This document shows, piece by piece, positions 1 to 11,985 of a stretch of DNA of 64,000 bases. The stretch is taken from positions 163,279,189 to 163,343,188 of the forward strand of contig CM063510.1 of NCBI GenBank assembly GCA_032207245.1, in the 5' to 3' direction. A program made the translations under genes and the position numbers. The DNA is from Pardosa pseudoannulata (taxonomy: Eukaryota; Arthropoda; Arachnida; Araneae; Lycosidae). The notes under the pieces were generated by a model. That model made no database searches. It had not been told where the DNA came from and saw nothing but the letters and a program-made list of their open reading frames with translations. Position 1 is the stretch's first letter; every line of letters starts with the position of its first letter.

Positions 1-885
1 AAAATTTTGGTCCGGGGTCCGAAAATTTTGACCGATTTGGAAAAATTCCGCGGGGTCGAAAAATTTTGGTCCGATTTGGAAAAATTACGCGGGGTCGAAA
101 AATTTTGGTCCGATTTGGGAAAATTCCGGGGGGTCGAAAAATTTTGGTCCGATTTGGAAAAATTCCGCGGGGTCGAAAAATTTTTTTCCGATTTGGAAAA
201 ATTCCGCGGGGTCGAAAAATTTTTTTCCGATTTGGAAAAATTCCGCGGGGTCGGAAAATTTTTTTCCGGGTCCGATTTCCGATTTGGGAAAAATTCCGCG
301 GGGTCGAAAAATTTTTGTCCATCTTCGGAAAATTTTCCGGGGTCGAAAAAATTTTGGTCCGGGGTTCGAAAATTTTTGACCGATTTGGAAAAATTCCGCG
401 GGGTCGGAAAATTTTTGTCCAACTTCGGAAAATTTTCCGGGGTCGAAAAAATTTTGGTCGGGGGTCCGAAAATTTTTGACCGATTTGGAAAAATTCCGCG
501 GGGTCGAAAAATTTTTGTCCAACTTCGGAAAATTTTCCGGGTTCGAAAAAATTTTGGTCCGGGGTCCGAAAATTTTTGACCGATTTGGAAAAATTCAGCG
601 GGGTCGAAAAATTTTTGTCCAACTTCGGAAAATTTTCCGGGGGCGAAAAAATTTTGGTCCGGGGTCCGAAAAATTTTTGACCGATTTGGAAAAATTCCGC
701 GGGGTTCGAAAAATTTTTTTCGAAATTCGAAAAATTTTCCGGGGTCGAAAAAATTTTGGTCCGGGGTCCGAAAATTTTTGACCGATTTGGAAAAATTCCG
801 CGGGGTCGAAAAATTTTTGTCCAACTTCGGAAAATTTTCCGGGTTCGAAAAAAATTTTGGTCGGGGGTCCGAAAATTTTTGACCG
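1..885. repeat. 39-bp/100-bp minisatellite array A1
   Basis: Tandem 39-bp units carry the core CCGCGGGGTCGAAAAA followed by a TCCGATTTGG end. Unit variants differ mainly in the base after the T-run (TTTTGG, TTTTTG, TTTTTT) and in CCGCGG versus ACGCGG. From about 300 onward the array switches to a higher-order 100-bp form that inserts a TCCAACTTCGGAAAATTTTCC segment variant and a GGTCCGGGGTCCG segment. The unit length is a multiple of three and stop-poor, so several frames on both strands stay open by chance. I do not call these frames genes. The CpG density is striking in an AT-rich context. The array runs off the left edge of the window. Confidence 0.95.
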
Positions 886-1529
886 ATGATAGTATAGAAT
901 ATCGTTTGGAATAAGAAATTGTTTTTTAATATCATCTAATACCGGACAATGTTAAGGAATATCGTCAGGTACGGTGAAATATTACGAAATATCGTCTAAT
1001 ATCGGGTTATATTATAGAATACCGTCGTGATTCGGAAAAAATATAAAATAAAATTAAACTATAAAATGAGATATAATATAATTGATTATATTATAATATA
1101 TCTTAATAAAAAGAATATATTTTAATAGAATATATAAAATTTCGGAAAATTAGGCGTGTTGGGTAAAATTTTTGAAAAAAAACGAAAAACCGGGGATCTA
1201 CACTACACTACACTGCACTACACTACACTACACTACACTACACTACACTACAACGCGGTTGCCGGAAACTTTCAGGTACAACAAGCTCTCTATATAATTC
1301 GAAAGTTTTATCTACTCAACTATTAAGCTCTATAACGTCTGCGGAAATTTTGCCTGAGGTAGCCGCCGTATACGCAGTCATCCGAGACAAACTTACGCAC
1401 ACCGGGGATAGAACCTGGAACCTTCGTCGTCGAAGCTCAAAGCGCTACCCTAACGCCACAGGTCTTGCTTCTCGTTTCATTATATTACTACATAAAGTTT
1501 AGGAAAATCCGGCAGGTGTCGGAAAATTC
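886..1529. repeat. Macrosatellite spacer S1 with tRNA-like head
   Basis: The first copy of the recurrent spacer begins at GATGATAGTATAGAATATCG. In order it holds 30-bp-type repeats (ATCGTCTAATATCGGG), an AT block (about 1040-1140), a CTACA pentamer run (about 1197-1252), a unique-looking segment, a tRNA-like sequence on the minus strand and a short lead into the next 39-bp array. Spacers S2-S6 repeat the same order, so array plus spacer together form one repeating unit. Confidence 0.9.
1396..1470 (-). repeat. tRNA-like Pol III head, copy 1
   Basis: On the minus strand a B-box-like GGTTCTATCCC (complement of 1405-1415) lies about 45 bases downstream of an A-box-like GTGGCGTTAGGGTAGCGC (complement of 1442-1459). 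The spacing fits a tRNA gene or tRNA-derived SINE. The anticodon arm does not fold cleanly, so a working tRNA is unlikely. It reads away from the array to its right and into the spacer to its left. Confidence 0.7.
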
Positions 1530-2852
1530 CGCGGGGTCGGGTAATTTTTGTCCGATTTGGGAAAATTCCGCGGGGTCGAAAAATTTTGGTCCGATTTGGA
1601 AAAATTCCGCGGGGTCGAAAAATTTTGGTCCGATTTGGAAAAATTACGCGGGTTAGAAAAATTTTTCTCCGATTTGGAAAAATTACGCGGGGTCGAAAAA
1701 TTTTTCTCCGATTTGGAAAAATTACGCGGGGTCGAAAAATTTTTCTCCGATTTGGAAAAATTACGCGGGGTCGAAAAATTTTTCTCCGATTTGGAAAAAT
1801 TACGCGGGGTCGAAAAATTTTTCTCCGATTTGGAAAAATTACGCGGGGTCGAAAAATTTTTCTCCGATTTGGAAAAATTACGCGGGTTAGAAAAATTTTT
1901 CTCCGATTTGGAAAAATTACGCGGGGTCGAAAAATTTTTCTCCGATTTGGAAAAATTCCGCGGGGTCGAAAAATTTTTGTCCGATTTGGAAAAATTCCGC
2001 GGGGTCGAAAAATTTTTCTCCGATTTGGGAAAATTCCGCGGGGTCGAAAAATTTTTTTCCGATTTGGAAAAATTCCGCGGGGTCGAAAAATTTTTCTCCG
2101 ATTTGGAAAAATTCCGCGGGGTCGAAAAATTTTTCTCCGATTTGGAAAAATTCCGCGGGGTCGAAAAATTTTTCTCCGATTTGGAAAAATTCCGCGGGGT
2201 CGAAAAATTTTTTTCCGATTTGGAAAAATTCCGCGGGGTCGAAAAATTTTGGTCCGATTTGGAAAAATTACGCGGGGTCGAAAAATTTTGGTCCGATTTG
2301 GAAAATTTCCGCGGGGTCGAAAAGTTTTGGTCCGATTTGGGAAAATTCCGCGGGTTCGAAAAACTTTTGTCCGATTTGGAAAAATTCCGCGGGGTCGAAA
2401 AATTTTTGTCCGATTTGGGAAAATTCCGCGGGGTCGAAAAATTTTTTTCCGATTTGAAAAAATTCCGCGGGGTCGAAAAATTTTTTTCGAAATTCGGAAA
2501 ATTTTCCGGGTTCGAAAAAATTTTGGTCCGGGGTCCGAAAATTTTTGACCGATTTGGAAAAATTCCGCGGGGTTGGAAAATTTTTGTCCAACTTCGGAAA
2601 ATTTTCCGGGTTCGAAAAAATTTTGGTCCGGGGTCCGAAAATTTTTGACCGATTTGGAAAAATTCCGCGGGTTCGAAAAATTTTTTTCGAAATTCGAAAA
2701 ATTTTCCGGGTTCGAAAAAATTTTGGTCCGGGGTCCGAAAATTTTTGACAGATTTGGAAAAATTCCGCGGGTTCGAAAAATTTTTTTCGAAATTCGAAAA
2801 ATTTTCCGGGTTCGAAAAAATTTTGGTCCGGGGTCCGAAAATTTTTGACCGA
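1530..2852. repeat. 39-bp minisatellite array A2
   Basis: About 25 units of 39 bp are followed by 100-bp-type units near the right end. Runs of the ACGCGG/TTCTCC variant (about 1640-1960) and of the CCGCGG variant (about 1960-2260) are clustered. That is the pattern expected from local unequal exchange or slippage rather than random mutation. Confidence 0.95.
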
Positions 2853-3474
2853 TGATAGTATAGAATATCGTTTGGAATAAGAAATTGTTTTTTAATATCA
2901 TCTAATACCGGACAATGTTAAGGAATATCGTCAGGTACGGTGAAATATTACGAAATATCGTCTAATATCGGGTTATATTATGAAATACCGTCGAGTTTCT
3001 GAAAAAATATAAAATAAAATTTAAATATAAAATGAGATATAATATAATTGATTATATTATAATATATCTTAATAAAAAGTATATATTGTAATGGAATACT
3101 GTAATGTAATTGGGGAAAATTAGGAGGATTGGGTAAAATTTTAGAAAAACCAGGGGAACTACGCTACGCTACACTACACTACACTACACTACACTACACT
3201 ACACTAACGCGGTTGCCGGAAACTTTCAGATACAACAAGCTGTCTATATAATTCGAAAGTTTTATCTACTCAACTATTAAGCTCTTCATACGTCTGCGGA
3301 AATTTTTCCTGAGGTAGCCATCGTAAACGCAGTCTTCCGAGACAAACTTACCCACACCGGGGATAGAACCTGGAACCTTCGTCGTCGAAGCTCAAAGCGC
3401 TACTATAACGCCACAAGTCTTGCCTCTCGTTTCATTATTTTACTACATAAAGTTTAGGAAAATCCGGCAGGTGT
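2853..3474. repeat. Macrosatellite spacer S2
   Basis: The second spacer has the same internal order as S1: 30-bp-type repeats, AT block, CTACA run (about 3163-3206) and tRNA-like segment. It is close to S1 in sequence, with small indels such as the loss of bases before the CTACA run. Confidence 0.9.
3350..3423 (-). repeat. tRNA-like Pol III head, copy 2
   Basis: The B-box-like GGTTCTATCCC (complement of 3360-3370) is intact. The A-box region is slightly altered (TTATAGTAGCGC instead of TTAGGGTAGCGC). The setting is the same as copy 1. Confidence 0.65.
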
Positions 3475-4965
3475 CGGAAAATTCCGCGGGGGTTCGAAAA
3501 ATTTTTCTCGATTCGGAAAAATTCCGCGGGGGTTCGAAAAATTTTTCTCCGGTTTGGAAAAATTCCGCGGGTTCGAAAAAATTTTTCTCCGATTTGGAAA
3601 AATTACGCGGGGTCGAAAAATTTTTCTCCGATTTGGAAAAATTACGCGGGTTAGAAAAATTTTTCTCCGATTTGGAAAAATTACGCGGGGTCGAAAAATT
3701 TTTCTCCGATTTGGAAAAATTACGCGGGTTAGAAAAATTTTTCTCCGATTTGGAAAAATTACGCGGGGTCGAAAAATTTTTCTCCGATTTGGGAAAATTC
3801 CGGGGGGTCGAAAAATTTTTGTCCGATTTGGGAAAATTCCGCGGGGTCGAAAAATTTTTGTCCGATTTGGGAAAATTCCGCGGGGTCGAAAAATTTTTGT
3901 CCGATTTGGGAAAATTCCGCGGGGTCGAAAAATTTTTCTCCGATTTGGAAAAATTCCGCGGGGTCGAAAAATTTTTGTCCGATTTGGAAAAATTCCGCGG
4001 GGTCGAAAAATTTTTCTCCGATTTGGAAAAATTACGCGGGGTCGAAAAATTTTTCACCGATTTGGAAAAATTCCGCGGGGTCGAAAAATTTTTGTCCGAT
4101 TTGGAAAAATTCCGCGGGGTCGAAAAATTTTTGTCCGATTTGGGAAAATTCCGCGGGGTCGAAAAATTTTTGTCCGATTTGGGAAAATTCCGGGGGGTCG
4201 AAAAATTTTTGTCCGATTTGGGAAAATTCCGGGGGGTCGAAAAATTTTTGTCCGATTTGGGAAAATTCCGCGGGGTCGAAAAATTTTTGTCCGATTTGGG
4301 AAAATTCCGCGGGGTCGAAAAATTTTTTTCCGATTTGGAAAAATTCCGCGGGGTCGAAAAATTTTTTTCCGATTTGGGAAAATTCCGCGGGGTCGAAAAA
4401 TTTTTTTCCGATTTGGAAAAATTCCGCGGGGTCGAAAAATTTTTGTCCGATTTGGAAAAATTCCGCGGGGTCGAAAAATTTTTGTCCGATTTGGGAAAAT
4501 TCCGCGGGGTCGAAAAATTTTTGTCCGATTTGGGAAAATTCCGCGGGGTCGAAAAATTTTTGTCCGATTTGGGAAAATTCCGCGGGGTCGAAAAATTTTT
4601 GTCCAAATTCGGAAAATTTTCCGGTGTCGAAAAAATTTTGGTCCGGGGTCCGAAAATTTTAGACCGATTTGGAAAAATTCCGCGGGGTCGAAAAATTTTT
4701 GTCCAACTTCGGAAAATTTTCCGGGGTCGAAAAAATTTTGGTCCGGGGTCCGAAAATTTTTGACCGATTTGGAAAAATTCCGCGGGGTCGAAAAATTTTT
4801 GTCCAACTTCGGAAAATTTTCCGGGTTCGAAAAAATTTTGGTCCGGGGTCCGAAAATTTTTGACAGATTTGGAAAAATTCCGCGGGGTCGAAAAATTTTT
4901 GTCCAACTTCGGAAAATTTTCCGGGTTCGAAAAAATTTTGGTCCGGGGTCCGAAAATTTTTGACC
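3475..4965. repeat. 39-bp minisatellite array A3
   Basis: This long homogeneous array starts with several atypical units containing a five-G run (about 3485-3600). It continues with ACGCGG units, then CCGCGG units with the TTTTTGTCC end, and finishes with 100-bp-type units from about 4600. Confidence 0.95.
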
Positions 4966-5573
4966 GATGATAGTATAGAATATCGTTTGGAATAAGAAAT
5001 TGTTTTTTAATATCATCTAATACCGGACAATGTTAAGGAATATCGTCAGGTACGGTGAAATATTACGAAATATCGTCTAATATCGGGTTATATTATGAAA
5101 TACCGTCGAGTTTCTGAAAAAATATAAAATAATATTTAAATATAAAATGAGATATTATATAATTGATTATATTATAATATATCTTAATAAAAAGTATATA
5201 TTGTAATGGAATACTGTAATGTAATTGGGGAAAATTAGGAGGATTGGGTAAAATTTTAGAAAAACCAGGGGAACTACGCTACGCTACACTACACTACACG
5301 AACGGGCTGCCGGAAACTTTCAGATACCACAAGCTGTCTATATAATTCGAAAGTTTTATCTACTCAACTATTAAGCTCTACAACGTCTGCGGAAAAATTT
5401 TGCCTGAGGTAGCCGCCGTATACGCAGTCATCCGAGACAAACTTACGCACACCGGGGATAGAACCTGGAACCTTCGTCGTCGAAGCTCAAAGCGCTACCC
5501 TAACGCCACAGGTCTTGCTTCTCGTTTCATTATATTACTACATAAAGTTTAGGAAAATCCGGCAGGTGTCGGA
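4966..5573. repeat. Macrosatellite spacer S3
   Basis: The third spacer has a shortened CTACA run (about 5276-5300) and otherwise the same order of blocks. The tRNA-like head is at its right end. Confidence 0.9.
5446..5520 (-). repeat. tRNA-like Pol III head, copy 3
   Basis: This is essentially identical to copy 1, with both A-box-like and B-box-like motifs intact on the minus strand. Confidence 0.7.
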
Positions 5574-6104
5574 AAATTCCGCGGGGTCGGGTAATTTTTG
5601 TCCGATTTGGGAAAATTCCGCGGGGTGGAAAATTTTTGTCCAAGTTCGGAAAATTTTCCGGGGTCGAAAAAAATTTTGGTCCGGGGTCCGAAAATTTTTG
5701 ACCGATTTGGAAAAATTCCGCGGGGTCGAAAAATTTTTGTCCAAATTCGGAAAATTTTCCGGGGTCGAAAAAATTTTGGTCCGGGGTCCGAAAATTTTTG
5801 ACCGATTTGGAAAAATTCCGCGGGTTCGAAAAATTTTTGTCCAACTTCGGAAAATTTTCCGGGTTCGAAAAAATTTTGGTCCGGGGTCCGAAAATTTTTG
5901 ACCGATTTGGAAAAATTCCGCGGGTTCGAAAAATTTTTTTCGAAATTCGAAAAATTTTCCGGGTTCGAAAAAATTTTGGTCCGGGGTCCGAAAATTTTTG
6001 ACCGATTTGGAAAAATTCCGCGGGGTCGAAAAATTTTTGTCCAACTTCGGAAAATTTTCCGGGTTCGAAAAAATTTTGGTCCGGGGTCCGAAAATTTTTG
6101 ACCG
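5574..6104. repeat. 100-bp higher-order array A4
   Basis: This is the shortest array and consists almost wholly of the 100-bp form. The motif ACCGATTTGG recurs at 5701, 5801, 5901 and 6001, a period of exactly 100 bp. It is the clearest place to read the higher-order unit. Confidence 0.95.
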
Positions 6105-6735
6105 ATGATAGTATAGAATATCGTTTGGAATAAGAAATTGTTTTTTAATATCATCTAATACCGGACAATGTTAAGGAATATCGTCAGGTACGGTGAAATA
6201 TTACGAAATATCGTCTAATATCGGGTTATATTATGAAATACCGTCGAGTTTCTGAAAAAAATATAAAATAAAATTAAACTATAAAATGAGATATAATATA
6301 ATTGATTATATTATAATATATCTTAATAAAAAGAATATATGTAATGGAATACTGTAATGTAATTTGGGAAAAATTAGGAGGATTGGGTAAAAATTTTAGA
6401 AAAAACCAGGGGATCTACGCTACGCTACGCTACACTACACTACACTACACTACACTACACTAACGCGGTTGCCGGAAACTTTCAGATACAACAAGCTGTC
6501 TATATAATTCGAAAGTTTTATCTACTCAACTATTAAGCTCTTCATACGTCTGCGGAAATTTTGCCTGACGTAACCGCCGTAAACGCAGTCTGCCGAGACC
6601 AACTTACCCGCACCGGGGATAGAACCTGGAACCTTCGTCGTCGAAGCTCAAAGCGCTACCCTAACGCCACAGGTCTTGCTTCTCGTTTCATTATATTACT
6701 ACATAAAGTTTAGGAAAATCCGGCAGGTGTCGGAA
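6105..6735. repeat. Macrosatellite spacer S4
   Basis: The fourth spacer has the same order of blocks. The CTACGCTACG/CTACA run lies at about 6415-6460, and the tRNA-like head is at the right end. Confidence 0.9.
6607..6679 (-). repeat. tRNA-like Pol III head, copy 4
   Basis: The minus-strand B-box-like GGTTCTATCCC (complement of 6616-6626) and the A-box-like motif are both intact. Confidence 0.7.
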
Positions 6736-8388
6736 AATTCCGCGGGGTCGGGTAATTTTTGTCCGATTTGGGAAAATTCCGCGGGGTCGAAAAATTTTGG
6801 TCCGATTTGGAAAAATTCCGCGGGGTCGAAAAATTTTTCTCCGATTTGGAAAAATTACGCGGGGTCGAAAAATTTTTCTCCGATTTGGAAAAATTACGCG
6901 GGGTCGAAAAATTTTTCTCCGATTTGGAAAAATTCCGCGGGGTCGAAAAATTTTTCTCCGATTTGGAAAAATTACGCGGGGTCGAAAAATTTTTCTCCGA
7001 TTTGGAAAAATTACGCGGGGTCGAAAAATTTTTCTCAGATTTGGAAAAATTCCGCGGGGTCGAAAAATTTTTCTCCGATTTGGAAAAATTACGCGGGGTC
7101 GAAAAATTTTTCTCCGATTTGGAAAAATTCCGCGGGGTCGAAAATTTTTTGTCCGATTTGGGAAAATTCCGCGGGGTCGAAAAATTTTTGTCCGATTTGG
7201 GAAAATTCCGCGGGGTCGAAAAATTTTTGTCCGATTTGGGAAAATTCCGCGGGGTCGAAAAATTTTTGTCCGATTTGGGAAAATTCCGCGGGGTCGAAAA
7301 ATTTTTGTCCGATTTGGAAAAATTCCGGGTTCGAAAAAATTTTGGTCCGGGGTCCGAAAATTTTTGACCGATTTGGAAAAATTCCGCGGGGTCGGAAAAT
7401 TTTTGTCCGATTCGGGAAAATTTCACGGGGTCGAAAAAATTTTGGTCCGGGGTCCGAAAATTTTTGACCGATTTGGAAAAATTCCGCGGGGTCGAAAATT
7501 TTTGTCCAACTTCGAAAAATTTTCCGGAAAAATTCCGGGGTTCGAAAATTTTTGACCGATTTGGAAAAATTCCGCGGGGTCGGAAAATTTTTGTCCAACT
7601 TCGGAAAATTTTCCGGGGTCGAAAAAATTTTGGTCCGGGGTCCGAAAATTTTTGACCGATTTGGAAAAATTCCGCGGGGTCGAAAAATTTTTGTCCGATT
7701 TGGAAAAATTCCGCGGGGTCGAAAAATTTTTGTCCGATTTGGAAAAATTCCGCGGGGTCGAAAAATTTTTGTCCGATTTGGGAAAATTCCGCGGGGTCGA
7801 AAAATTTTTTGTCCGATTTGGGAAAATTCCGTGGGGTCGGAAAATTTTTGTCCAACTTCGGAAAATTTTCCGGGGTCGAAAAAATTTTGGTCCGGGGTCC
7901 GAAAATTTTTGACCGATGTGGAAAAATTCCGCGGGGTCGGAAAATTTTTGTCCAAATTCGGAAAATTTTCCGGGGTCGAAAAAATTTTGGTCCGGGGTCC
8001 GAAAATTTTTGACCGATTTGGAAAAATTCCGCGGGGTCGGAAAATTTTTGTCCGATTCGGGAAAATTGGTCCGGGGTTCGAAAATTTTTGACCGATTTGG
8101 AAAAATTCCGCGGGTTTCGAAAAATTTTTGTCCGATTTGGAAAAAATTCCGGGGTTCGAAAAATTTTGGTCGGGGTCCGAATTTGACCGATTTGAAAAAA
8201 TTCCGCGGGGTCGAAAAATTTTTTTCCAACTTCGGAAAATTTTCCGGGGTCGAAAAAATTTTGGTCCGGGGTCCGAAAATTTTTGGTCCGATTTGGAAAA
8301 ATTCCGCGGGGTCGAAAAATTTTTGTCCAACTTCGGAAAATTTCCGGGTTCGAAAAAATTTTTGGTCCGGGGTCGAAAATTTTTGACC
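6736..8388. repeat. 39-bp/100-bp minisatellite array A5
   Basis: About 15 units of 39 bp (to about 7320) are followed by irregular mixtures of 39-bp and 100-bp forms. There are several truncated units around 7500-7550 and 8060-8200. The disorder increases toward the right end, next to the degraded spacer S5. Confidence 0.93.
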
Positions 8389-8924
8389 GATGATAGTATA
8401 GAATATCGTTTGGGGAAATTGTTTTTTAATATCATTAATACCGGACAATGTTAAGGATGTCAGGTACGGGGAAATATTACGAAATTTCGTCTAATATCGG
8501 GTTAAAAAAATCCGTCGATTCTGAAAAAATATAAAATAAAATTTAAATATAAAATGAATATATATAATTGATTATATTATTATCTTTAAAAGTATATATT
8601 GTAAAAATACTGTAATGTAATTTGGGAAATTAGGGGTTGGGTAAAATTTTAGAAAAACCAGGGGAAAAATTTTGCTCCGACAAATACACTACACTAACCG
8701 CGGTTGCCGAAAAATTTCAGATACAACAAGCTCTCATATAATCGAAATTTTTATCTACTCAACTATTAAGCTCTACCACGTCTGCGGAAATTTTGCCTGA
8801 GGTAGCCGCCGTATACGCAGTCATCCGAGCCAAAATTACCTACACCGGGGATAGAAAAATTCGTCGTCGATTGGAAAAATCCACAAATCTTTCTCGTTTC
8901 ATTTTAAATTTTTGGAATTCCGAG
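8389..8924. repeat. Degraded macrosatellite spacer S5
   Basis: The block order matches S1-S4, but there are many scattered 2-10 base losses and short stretches replaced by minisatellite-like words such as GAAAAATTTTGCTCCGAC. The CTACA run is reduced to a remnant. The tRNA-like segment (about 8830-8900) is broken: the B-box-like motif is replaced by GGGGATAGAAAAATTCG. This is either real decay plus gene conversion or an assembly/polishing artefact. Confidence 0.85.
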
Positions 8925-10805
8925 TCGGAAAATTCCGCGGGGTCGAAAAATTTTTGTCCGATTTGGAAAAAATTCCGCGGGTTCGAAAATTTTGTCCGAT
9001 TTGGAAAAATTCCGCGGGGTCGAAAAAATTTTTGTCCGATTTGGAAAAATTCCGCGGGGTCGAAAAAATTTTTCTCCGATTTGGAAAAATTACGCTAGGT
9101 CGAAAAATTTTGGTCCGATTTGGAAAATTTCCGCGGGGTCGAAAAGTTTTGGTCCGATTTGGAAAAATTCCGCGGGTTCGAAAAATTTTTCTCCGATTTG
9201 GAAAAATTCCGCGGGGTCGGAAAAATTTTTGTCCGATTTGGGAAAATTCCGCGGGGTCGAAAAATTTTTGTCCGATTTGGAAAAATTCCGCGGGTCGAAA
9301 AATTTTTGTCCGATTTGGAAAAATTCCGCGGGGTCGAAAAATTTTTGTCCGATTTGGGAAAATTCCGCGGTGTCGAAAAATTTTTGTCCGATTTGGAAAA
9401 ATTCCGCGGGGGGTCGAAAAATTTTTCTCCGATTTGGAAAAATTACGCGGGTTAGAAAAAATTTTTGTCCGATTTGGGAAAATTCCGCGGGGTCGAAAAA
9501 TTTTTGTCCGATTTGGGAAAATTCCGCGGGGTCAAAAAATTTTTGCCCGATTTGGAAAAATTCCGCGGGGTCGAAAAATTTTTGTCCGATTTGGGAAAAT
9601 TCCGCGGGGTCGAAAAATTTTTGTCCGATTTGGGAAAATTCCGCGGGGTCGAAAAATTTTTGTCCGATTTGGGAAAATTCCGCGGGGTCGAAAAATTTTT
9701 GTCCGATTTGGAAAAATTCCGCGGGGTCGAAAAATTTTTGTCCGATTTGGAAAAATTCCGCGGGGTCGGAAAATTTTTTTCCGATTTGGAAAAATTCCGC
9801 GGGGTCGAAAAATTTTTGTCCGATTTGGGAAAATTCCGCGGGGTCGAAAAATTTTTTTACGATTTGGAAAAATTCCGCGGGGTCGAAAAATTTTTTTCCG
9901 ATTTGGAAAAATTCCGCGGGGTCGAAAAATTTTTGTCCGATTTGGGAAAATTCCGCGGGGTCGAAAAATTTTTGTCCGATTTGGGAAAATTCCGCGGGGT
10001 CGAAAAATTTTTGTCCGATTTGGAAAAATTCCGCGGGGTCGAAAAATTTTTTTCCGATTTGGGAAAATTCCGCGGGTTCGGAAAAATTTTTGTCTGATCA
10101 GGGAAAATTCCGCGGGGTCGAAAAATTTTTGTCCGATTTGGAAAAATTCCGCGGGGTCGAAAAATTTTTGTCCGATTTGGGAAAATTCCGCGGGGTCGAA
10201 AAATTTTTGTCCGATTTGGGAAAATTCCGCGGGGTCGAAAAATTTTTGTCCGATTTGGGAAAATTCCGCGGGGTCGAAAAATTTTTGGTCCGATTTGGAA
10301 AAATTCCGCGGGGTCGAAAAATTTTTGTCCCATTTGGAAAAATTCCGCGGGGTCGAAAAATTTTTTTCCGATTTGGAAAAATTCCGCGGGGTCGAAAAAT
10401 TTTTTTCGAAATTCGGAAAATTTTCCGGGTTTGAAAAAATTTTGGTCCGGGGTCCGAAAATTTTTGACCGATTTAGAAAAATTCCGCGGGGTTGGAAAAT
10501 TTTTGTCCAACTTCGGAAAATTTTCCGGGTTCGAAAAAATTTTGGTCCGGGGTCCGAAAATTTTTGACCGATTTGGAAAAATTCCGCGGGGTCGGAAAAT
10601 TTTTGTCCAACTTCGGAAAATTTTCCGGGTTCGAAAAAATTTTGGTCCGGGGTCCGAAAATTTTTGACCGATTTGGAAAAATTCCGCGGGGTCGGAAAAT
10701 TTTTGTCCAACTTCGGAAAATTTTCCGGGGTCGAAAAAATTTTGGTCCGGGGTCCGAAAATTTATGTCCGATTTGGGAAATTTCCGCGGGGTCGGGAAAA
10801 AATTA
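8925..10805. repeat. 39-bp minisatellite array A6
   Basis: This is the longest array. It holds more than 40 units, mostly of the CCGCGGGGTCGAAAAA type with TTTTTGTCC or TTTTTTTCC ends, and 100-bp-type units from about 10390 to 10760. The first 500 bases are irregular with one-base indels. Confidence 0.95.
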
Positions 10806-11060
10806 GGAATATCGTCTAATTTTGGGAAATATTATGTATAATCGTCTAATATCGGGAAATATGTAATATCGTCTAATATCGGGAAATATTATGTAATATC
10901 GTCTAATATCGGGAAATATTATGTAATATCCTCTAATATAGGGAAATATTATGGAATATCGCCTGATGTCAGTAAATAGCATGGAATATCGTCTATTATC
11001 GGGAAATAGTATAGAATATCGTCTGGTATAGGAAAATGTTTGTAATAATATCTAATACCG
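10806..11060. repeat. 30-bp tandem array (ATCGTCTAATATCGGG type)
   Basis: Eight or so units carry AATATCGTCTAATATCGGG with an A/T-rich remainder, about 30 bp each. This is an expanded version of the 30-bp motif that appears in reduced number in each spacer. Confidence 0.9.
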
Positions 11061-11533
11061 GATAATGTTAAGGAATATCGTCAGGTACGGGAATTTTTAC
11101 GAAATATCGTTTAATATCGGGATATTATGAAATACCGTCGAGTTTCTGAAAAAAATATAAAATAAAATTTAATATAAATGAGATAATATTTTGTTTATAT
11201 TATAATATATCTTAAAAAAGTTTATATTGTAATGGAATACTGTTGTAATTGAAAATTAGGAGGGTTGGGTAAAAATTTTAGAAAACCAGGGGAAAAGCTA
11301 CGCTACGCTATCCGATTTAACACTACACTCTAACGCGGTTGCCGAAACTTTCAGATACAACCGTATTAATTTTTTTTCGACTCGATATTAAGCTCTACAA
11401 AAATTTTTGTCCTGAGGTTCCGCGTATACGCAGAGAGAATTTACTACACCGGGGATAGAAAATTCGTCGTCGAAAAATACCCTCGAAATTTTTCTCGTTT
11501 CATTATATCTACATAAAAATTTAGGAAAATCCG
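11061..11533. repeat. Degraded macrosatellite spacer S6
   Basis: The block order is as in other spacers, with heavy scattered deletion. A TCCGATTT minisatellite word is embedded in the CTACG run (about 11305-11330). The tRNA-like part (about 11445-11500) keeps only ACCGGGGATAGAAAA and TCTCGTTTCATTATAT. Confidence 0.85.
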
Positions 11534-11985
11534 GCGGTGTCGGAAAAATTCCGCGGGGTCGAAAAATTTTTGTCCGATTTGGAAAAATTCCGCGGGGTCG
11601 AAAAATTTTTGTCCGATTTCGGAAAATTTTCCGGTGTCGAAAAAATTTTCGTCCGGGGTCCAAAAATTTTGGTCCGATTTGGAAAAATTCCGCGGGGTCG
11701 AAAAATTTTTGTCCGATTTGGAAAAATTCCGCGGGGTCGAAAAATTTTTGTCCAACTTCGGAAAATTTTCCGGGGTCGAAAAAATTTTGGTCCGGGGTCC
11801 GAAAATTTTTGACCGATTTGGAAAAATTCCGCGGGGTCGGAAAATTTTTGTCCAACTTCGGAAAATTTTCCGGGGTCGAAAAAATTTTGGTCCGGGGTCC
11901 GAAAATTTTTGACCGATTTGGAAAAATTCCGCGGGGTCGGAAAATTTTTGTCCAACTTCGGAAAATTTTCCGGGGTCGAAAAAAT
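11534..11985. repeat. 39-bp/100-bp minisatellite array A7
   Basis: This is the last plus-oriented array. A few 39-bp units are followed by 100-bp units with ACCGATTTGG at 11811 and 11911. Confidence 0.95.

Noticed and set aside
7..11912. Many long open frames (up to about 550 codons) on both strands, rich in Phe, Lys, Arg and Gly repeats
   Set aside because: They are by-products of 39-bp and 100-bp tandem units with few stop words. Several overlapping frames are open at once on both strands, and none has a start context, splice signals or a non-repeat domain.
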